Source of the DNA: Antedon mediterranea
Taxonomy: Eukaryota > Echinodermata > Crinoidea > Comatulida > Antedonidae
Length of the DNA stretch: 60,000 nucleotides
Direction: 5' to 3'
Assembly (NCBI RefSeq): GCF_964355755.1
Contig: NC_092673.1
Coordinates: 18,235,001-18,295,000 of the forward strand
Shown: one piece after another, positions 54,583-60,000 of the stretch
How the letters are laid out: each line of letters opens with the position of its first letter
Numbering within the stretch: the first letter of the stretch is position 1
Translations under genes and position numbers: made by a program
The notes under the pieces: model-generated
Told to the model about the DNA's origin: nothing
Seen by the model: only the letters and a program-made list of their open reading frames with translations
Database searches by the model: none

Positions 54583-55089
54583 ATGAAAGAATGTAAAGAG
54601 TGCAAATCCGAGTTTCCTACTGTGACGGCACTACGTGGGCACCGGGAAACGAAACACCCAAGGGATTTTGTTTGCCAATTTTGCGGTGGACGGTTTAGGG
54701 AAAGGTCTGCTTTGGACCGGCACGAAACCAGGAACCACCTGTATTCTCATTCCGGTGGATTGCGGGGGCGACCAGGCCCGGCGGAAGAGGCTGAGTTACG
54801 TGCCACCTTACCGGAAATTGAACTGTCGCCAGGTTCGCAGTCATTGTTGGACGAGATGGTAAAGGGAGAAGACCCGGTGCCGAAGAAAGTCCGTCGAGTC
54901 TCAAAGGGAAAGCCCGCTTTCCTATCTGATGAGACCCGAGAGGCCCTGACATCGGATGGTACTGGTTTCTTGGAAAAGAGGGTTGCGGATCGGGTTACGA
55001 AAGTAATCAAAAAGAAGAAACTCACACATTACCGAGATGGAAGTGTCAGCCTAGTGGAGGAAGTGACAGAAGAGTACTTGTTGGATTAG
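54583..55089 (+). CDS. Accessory C2H2 zinc-finger protein of the Gypsy element
   Basis: 168 residues from ATG at 54583 (an in-frame ATG at 54520 would add a stretch coded by the splice-site tract, so the inner start is preferred). There are two adjacent C2H2 fingers, CKECKSEFPTVTALRGHRET (first finger, closing KH) and CQFCGGRFRERSALDRHETR (second, closing NH), each C-x2-C-x12-H-x4-H. The C-terminal part is basic and acidic (KKVRRVSKGKP, VTKVIKKKKL) without similarity. Such fingers usually bind DNA or RNA. Gypsy elements normally have env or nothing here. Role unknown: targeting or transcription control are possibilities. Confidence 0.8.
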   Translation: MKECKECKSEFPTVTALRGHRETKHPRDFVCQFCGGRFRERSALDRHETRNHLYSHSGGLRGRPGPAEEAELRATLPEIELSPGSQSLLDEMVKGEDPVPKKVRRVSKGKPAFLSDETREALTSDGTGFLEKRVADRVTKVIKKKKLTHYRDGSVSLVEEVTEEYLLD

Positions 55090-55238
55090 TTAGTTGTTTT
55101 TTTTTTAATCCCTTAAGGAATGCGGCAGAGGCATAGTAGACCCTCTGTCTAAGTTTTGTTTGTTGGATTTTGTTTTTTTTTTATATTTTTTTTATTGACG
55201 ATTCAGGGGACGAATCGTTCTGGGAGGGGGGGGGGCAG
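55090..55238 (+). other. Gypsy 3' untranslated region and polypurine tract
   Basis: Ends TGGGAGGGGGGGGGGCAG directly before the 3' LTR, the expected primer for plus-strand synthesis. Confidence 0.8.
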
Positions 55239-55632
55239 TGTAACGATTTTGATACCCCTCTTATTGTTATGGAATAGTCCTCTTAGGAGGCTTCTGATTG
55301 GTGGGTGGCTTTGTAATCTAAGGAGGAAGAAACCCACATGTGAGGCAGTGGAGCTCCAACCTTGAACCGGAAGAGTCATAAGTTTTAAAAACTATCTGAT
55401 CCAATCCATACTAGGAATTACTTTGTACCTGAAGTTACACGCAATTATTAGGTAGGGCATACGAATATCATTTCTATTGTGTACTGTATTATCAGTTGTA
55501 AAATAAATAAAACATCTCCTGAATTCGTAACGGATTGTAGTTTGTGCTTCTGTACGTGATATTACTTACTTATCGTCGTCGGAATAACACCGACGCCGAA
55601 CCCGCATTACAACGAGGCAGGGAAACGTTACA
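55239..55632 (+). repeat. 3' LTR of Gypsy element, 394 bp
   Basis: Appears identical to 49114-49507. Followed by the target duplication ATAC. Confidence 0.97.
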
Positions 55633-55696
55633 ATACCAACCTTTCATTTCAAAAGAAATACTATAATACAAACTGTGACATTTCTGGTTTATTTAA

Positions 55697-56328
55697 AGAC
55701 CCCTTCCCTGCAATTTTGGACGTTTTTTGGAAAATAATACATATATATCACTTTAAAAACATTAAACCATGTCATTCCTTGTCTTAAATGTACGTTTTAT
55801 GGTAAATTATGATAAAAAGTGAGAAACAATGCACTACCTAAGTAGCTCGCGGCGATCGACCTCTCGTGGATGGTCTTAGGCCTAGCCTGGCTAGGCTTAG
55901 TTTTTTAGGCCTAGCTGGTAAACATCGGTAACGTACGAACATCGTACGCTAGCTATATACCTAGCCTGACGTTGTATAGTTGCTGCATTAATTGTCTTTC
56001 TATTTTTGCCAGACTCCGTTGATACAAATTGGGGAAAACCCGATATTTTCGCTGAAAAGTTAGGAGTCTTCCATTTGTGTTGGCCTCACGATCGATCGAA
56101 AAGTGGGCGAATTACAGGTGAAAAACAAAAATATCAATCCGCGCGCAATGCATTTTGGGATTTATAGCGGGCCGCTATAATTATTAAAATCGACTTATTT
56201 TTCACATTTTTAACCGTTTAAAGACGAAAAAAGTTATCGCAATAGGACCATATAGTATTATTTTTACATTAAATATAGTTTGTGATCTTAAATTAGATCT
56301 AAAAAACGTAGGGAATGGGGCTTTAAAC
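55697..56328. mobile_element. Probable MITE with imperfect inverted ends
   Basis: Left TTTAAAGACCCCTTCCCTGC and the reverse of the right end TTAAAGCCCCATTCCCTACG match at most positions. About 630 bp, no coding capacity. Target duplication unclear (TTTAAA-like). Confidence 0.5.
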
Positions 56329-57521
56329 ATTTTAAGACACTGAAAATTATGTATGTGTGTGTACAAATGTTATAAAAATTATAGGATTATTAGGGAATGA
56401 GTAAAATTTCCCCTGGATATATAATATGTAAAATTTGCTAACCAAGTATTGATTTTGTGTGTATTGTTCACCATCATGTAACATTTGCTTTTGTAACCCA
56501 TATTAATATTATAATATATGTATTGTGCATGTGAGGTTCAAGGTCTTAGAAAGCATCTATAGACATGAAAAAATCAATAATGCATCATAAATTTTAAAGA
56601 AATTTAATTTAAACTAAGCTTATACAGAGACAAATAGTAATACAGCTTGTTGTTGTATTATAATAGTGAAAACAAAATAATTTATTGAAAAAAATGTTGG
56701 TATTAAATGTATATAGGTAAAATGTAATTTAATTTGTTTTATTTCTTTTGTTGACAATTCTTTTGTTCTCTCTTATTTTAAACATTGACAACAGTTGCAA
56801 TTGTTTGTACTGAACATTTTTCATAATTCGTTGTTTTTTTATTATACACAATGGCACTGTAAATAGAATGGATACTCATGGTTACCTCCACATGGAGATT
56901 TTTTGTACCTCAATGGGATACTGATGTTTATCACCATGTATTTTGCTTTTTGCATAGCTGAATTATGCAAGGAGTCCAATCCTCTGTTAAATTGTTTTCC
57001 CAATTACTGGCTGCTGTTTAGGTGCTGTGATATACTGTTATGAAAACAGCGACATGTGAATGAACAAGTTTTTTAATAACTTATTTGATTTGATTATATG
57101 GCCCAACCTTGCAAATATTCTGGCCAGGATTGTTGAAGCAAATTCAAAATAGAATATTTCATTGGTTGATTTAACTTGTACATAAAATAATCAGGCCTTT
57201 TTCAATTTGTATTGTTTTTTATATTTTTCTTATCGTGATTATATTGTATATATTTTTATTAATTTTGGGAATTGGGAAATGTTTGCACTTCATATTGTTT
57301 GTTTATGCTTTTTGTCCATAGTGTTTTTTTTTGTATCTTAAAGACAACTTTCCTCTTATTAAAATACTGTACTTAAATACTTTTATGCGACAATAGGAAA
57401 TATTGATATACTGTAGTTGGAAAGTCACACAGAACGGTTTATTTCAGTTTACTTTTTTTTTAACGTCGGAGCTTCCAGGATCTGGCACTTCAACCTCTAA
57501 AGGGCTGCGAAGTGACTTGAC
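56329..57521. other. AT-rich intergenic, nothing seen
   Basis: No open frame, array or paired repeat ends. Confidence 0.5.
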
Positions 57522-58717
57522 CAGGGATGTCACCACGCTGGTCGGCCCCGACCAGCACTCAACATTTCCGACCAGGATTTACAGGCTGCCGACCACCACT
57601 ATTATTTATTATTATCATTACGATATTTATATTAGGCCTAGGCCTAACTAAAATTCGTACTAAAACATTTTACCTAGCACATCGTCAAGTTAGCCTCATT
57701 CATATAGATAAGACAAAAGACTACAGCAAATGTTTCCGTGGTTACGTACGTTACTTTATTTGTAACACAATACCAGGCCTACCCTGCCCTGGTATTCATT
57801 GTTACAGCTTATGAGTCATGGCGAACAACGTGCTACACAGCACAGTGTACAAGTTTAAAGTTCACATAGCGACCATTCAAGTGTTTTATTTTGCACAGAT
57901 TAAAAATACAAACAAGTACGCAGTAATTAAAAATGTACAACTACATAGACCCAAACAAAATCATTTTTAATTGCTGAATGTTTTGTCACCCTGCTTTAAT
58001 TATATTATGTTACTAGTTTTACATTTTTGTACTCTACGAACTATTAAAAAAAATAAAAAAACATGCGCATGGTTCAGTGAGACCGGGCAAGTTCGTTCGT
58101 TTATGATCGCCGAGCATGGTACAATAATTACACGTCCCTGGGATAACTTCAGGTTGCTGAACTTCAGTTAACCCATAAACACGTGTCTGTTCTTGCCGGC
58201 CATGCACTACATGCTTGCCGCACAGTTGTGAAACAAAAAATCCGGAATTCGCGAATACGCTAAAAAACTCTCGCGCAAAAGAACTGTAACACGAACATTA
58301 TATCGAGCAACAAGTAGTAAGGTCTAGGCTAATAATCTATCTACAGTATTTGATTAGGGATTAGGCCTAAATAAGGAAGCGCCTGTTTTTGTGGAATTCA
58401 GATTTTGGGGCATCTATCTAAGCCTTGGCTAGGCCTAGTGGTCGTAGTGTCTACAAGGCTAGGCCTAAGCCTGACGCGATCTATTGCTATTCATTTCGTA
58501 AGCGTTTTTTTTTTTTTTTCGCGAATAATAACGACGACTCCCCGGTGGTACAAGGTTAGGCCTAGACCTGACGCAATTTGTTGTTATTTATTTTCATAAT
58601 TCTTTATGTTTCGCTAAAATAACGACAAACCCCCGGGGGGGAGATACCCCCCCCCCCCCCCCCCCAGCCCCCGGGAAATTTGCCGACCGGCACTCCAAAA
58701 AGCTGGTGACATCCCTG
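57522..58717. mobile_element. 1.2 kb DNA transposon with hAT-like ends
   Basis: Perfect 14-bp inverted ends CAGGGATGTCACCA and TGGTGACATCCCTG, with direct repeat CTTGAC on both sides (57516-57521 and 58718-58723). Subterminal GGTCGG/CCGACC words occur near both ends. A C run of about 20 (58647-58667) is present. No transposase. Confidence 0.8.
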
Positions 58718-58723
58718 CTTGAC

Positions 58724-60000
58724 AATATATAGCTTAATTGAAATTTTCTTATTTTAAAGCAATAGTTAGTTTACAATAATCATTGAAGTCTGATGAATGT
58801 AACATTTGTATGTATTCTATATTATATTACTGTGCTATTCATCCTCGGAACAGGTCCTCTACGGACCTACCGCAGGGTGCAGCCTAGTGCAGTCAATCTG
58901 TAAAGTATTTTTGGGGTTGGTTTGTACATTTTTATTCAACAATTTCAATTTTCAGCTCACCTCACCCGCTTAATGTATGTATGTATACATAACGTAAACG
59001 TACAACCGTTGAGGAAAAATTCATCCATGGTACTGTACAACAAAAATCGATGTACAGCCTTTTTCATTATTAATCAACACATAATTACTAGATGTAATGT
59101 AAAATCTTTATTTTTCAAGAATAGTACTGTACGTAGGTGCTGTATTATAGCTACTGTCAGATATTCTACGTGTGGCCATACAGTATAGCTAAATCTGAAT
59201 TCAGTATTAGTATTAGTATTTTTGTTTTTATTTACATTTATTCATTGTGCCTTTAAATTTTATTTAGCAACAAAAATAAAAATATAAAATTTTAATTTAT
59301 TTGAATTGGCATAAATTATAACAAAAAACAAACAAAATTAGTGTTTCTATACTCACAATGTATGTGTCTGTCACAAAATATAACTATGAAATTATGAATT
59401 TTGTATCTAGTTATAACCAATAATAACATTTTATATAGCTTATAGGGCACTCTCCATACGAATGGAGGTTTTAAAAAATGCTTATAAATTAGTATTAATT
59501 GACCAAAATTCATACTATAACCCAATACATACCTGCATAACTATATATCAAAATAAAGATAATTTAATAAGATATCATTTGATACTAAATAAAATGAGGT
59601 ACATTTAAAATTTACAACGTTATTAAAACAATAACAGGCGTATCTCTAATTTGAAACCAAATGACCTTTGACCTCAAAATTACCCCCTTTCCCCAGCTCA
59701 AAATTCATGGAGGAATTTTTTGGGATGACTTGGGATGCATTGGAACATGAATCCACTGAAAAACCTTTGTTAATAATTATTTCACAGATTTGCATTTTTT
59801 TGACCTAAAATTCCCTAACTATTTTTATGTACTTTCTTTCAGTTTACAAATAACATGCATTGTAATTAATATTGTAGCTTTTTGTTCAGTTAAAGATACA
59901 TAATTAATAGTAGTACCATGTAGTTAGATGGTAGTACAGCATATTTATAGACATTTTTATTCTTGTAGTTCATATGTTCCTTTTTGTCATTTGCTGTAAC
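58724..60000. other. AT-rich intergenic, nothing seen
   Basis: Short frames only. A CTATTTTTATG/TTTACAAATAA-type composition continues to the end of the window. Confidence 0.5.

Larger units (their letters stand above)
49114..55632 (+). mobile_element. Ty3/Gypsy LTR retrotransposon with an extra zinc-finger ORF
   Basis: 6519 bp. Order: LTR, tRNA-Leu primer-binding site, potential splice donor, gag, -1-shifted pol (protease, reverse transcriptase, RNase H, integrase fragment), potential splice acceptor, C2H2 zinc-finger ORF, purine tract GGGAGGGGGGGGGGCAG, LTR. Protease-RT-RNaseH-integrase order defines Ty3/Gypsy. Apparently identical LTRs and a clean target duplication indicate recent insertion. 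The integrase catalytic core is missing and its end is out of frame, so this copy is not autonomous. Confidence 0.96.

Noticed and set aside
58647-58667. Homopolymer C run as a regulatory G-quadruplex
   Set aside because: Inside a non-autonomous transposon and prone to assembly error; no gene nearby to regulate.

Overview
The window is metazoan nuclear DNA: AT-rich, with introns bounded by GT/AG, abundant transposons and tandem repeats, and many AGGCCTA-type words. I associate this composition with echinoderms and other marine deuterostomes. That placement is an impression, not a search result.

Region 1 (about 2.0-31.7 kb) holds one long multi-exon gene on the + strand. I assembled it by hand from splice signals, and the intron phases agree at every junction from 2035 to 31509. 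In order it encodes a Roc (Ras-of-complex) GTPase domain interrupted by a roughly 190-residue Asn/His/Asp repeat, a COR domain with a Cys/His-containing tail, two consecutive death-effector-like folds, a Ser/Gly/Ala minisatellite-coded linker, an OTU-type cysteine deubiquitinase with recognisable Cys and His sites, and a membrane-attachment end. Two alternative ends fit the phases: a polybasic tail ending CKLL (prenylation-like), or a two-helix transmembrane hairpin with a basic tail. The N-terminus lies before the first recognised exon. A ROCO protein carrying tandem DEDs and an OTU protease is the main candidate for an undescribed system. By inference it couples GTPase switching and death-adaptor assembly to ubiquitin editing at a membrane.

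The introns are heavily invaded. Intron 13 (about 12.1 kb) carries a 1.67 kb non-autonomous hAT-like element followed by about 98 copies of a 103-bp satellite with no net length change over 97 periods. The intron after the OTU exons carries a 1.95 kb non-autonomous LTR element in antisense orientation, with a primer-binding site present three times. A segment spanning the end of the DED exon and the minisatellite exon has been duplicated about 4.3 kb downstream.

Region 2 (31.9-36.3 kb), just past the gene's polyadenylation signal, is three unrelated minisatellite arrays in a row (62, 69 and 81/82 bp units). Region 3 (36.3-49.1 kb) is a transposon graveyard: a long-inverted-repeat foldback element, a PIF/Harbinger-like element, a 2.9 kb element with hAT-like ends, a further hAT-like fragment and a 43-bp array.

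Region 4 (49114-55632) is a complete-looking Ty3/Gypsy LTR retrotransposon. Its two 394-bp LTRs look identical on reading and it has a 4-bp target duplication, a tRNA-Leu primer-binding site, gag, a -1-shifted pol and an extra C2H2 zinc-finger ORF after pol. Its integrase has lost the catalytic core. Region 5 (55.6-60 kb) has two more non-autonomous DNA transposons and AT-rich sequence with no recognisable gene.
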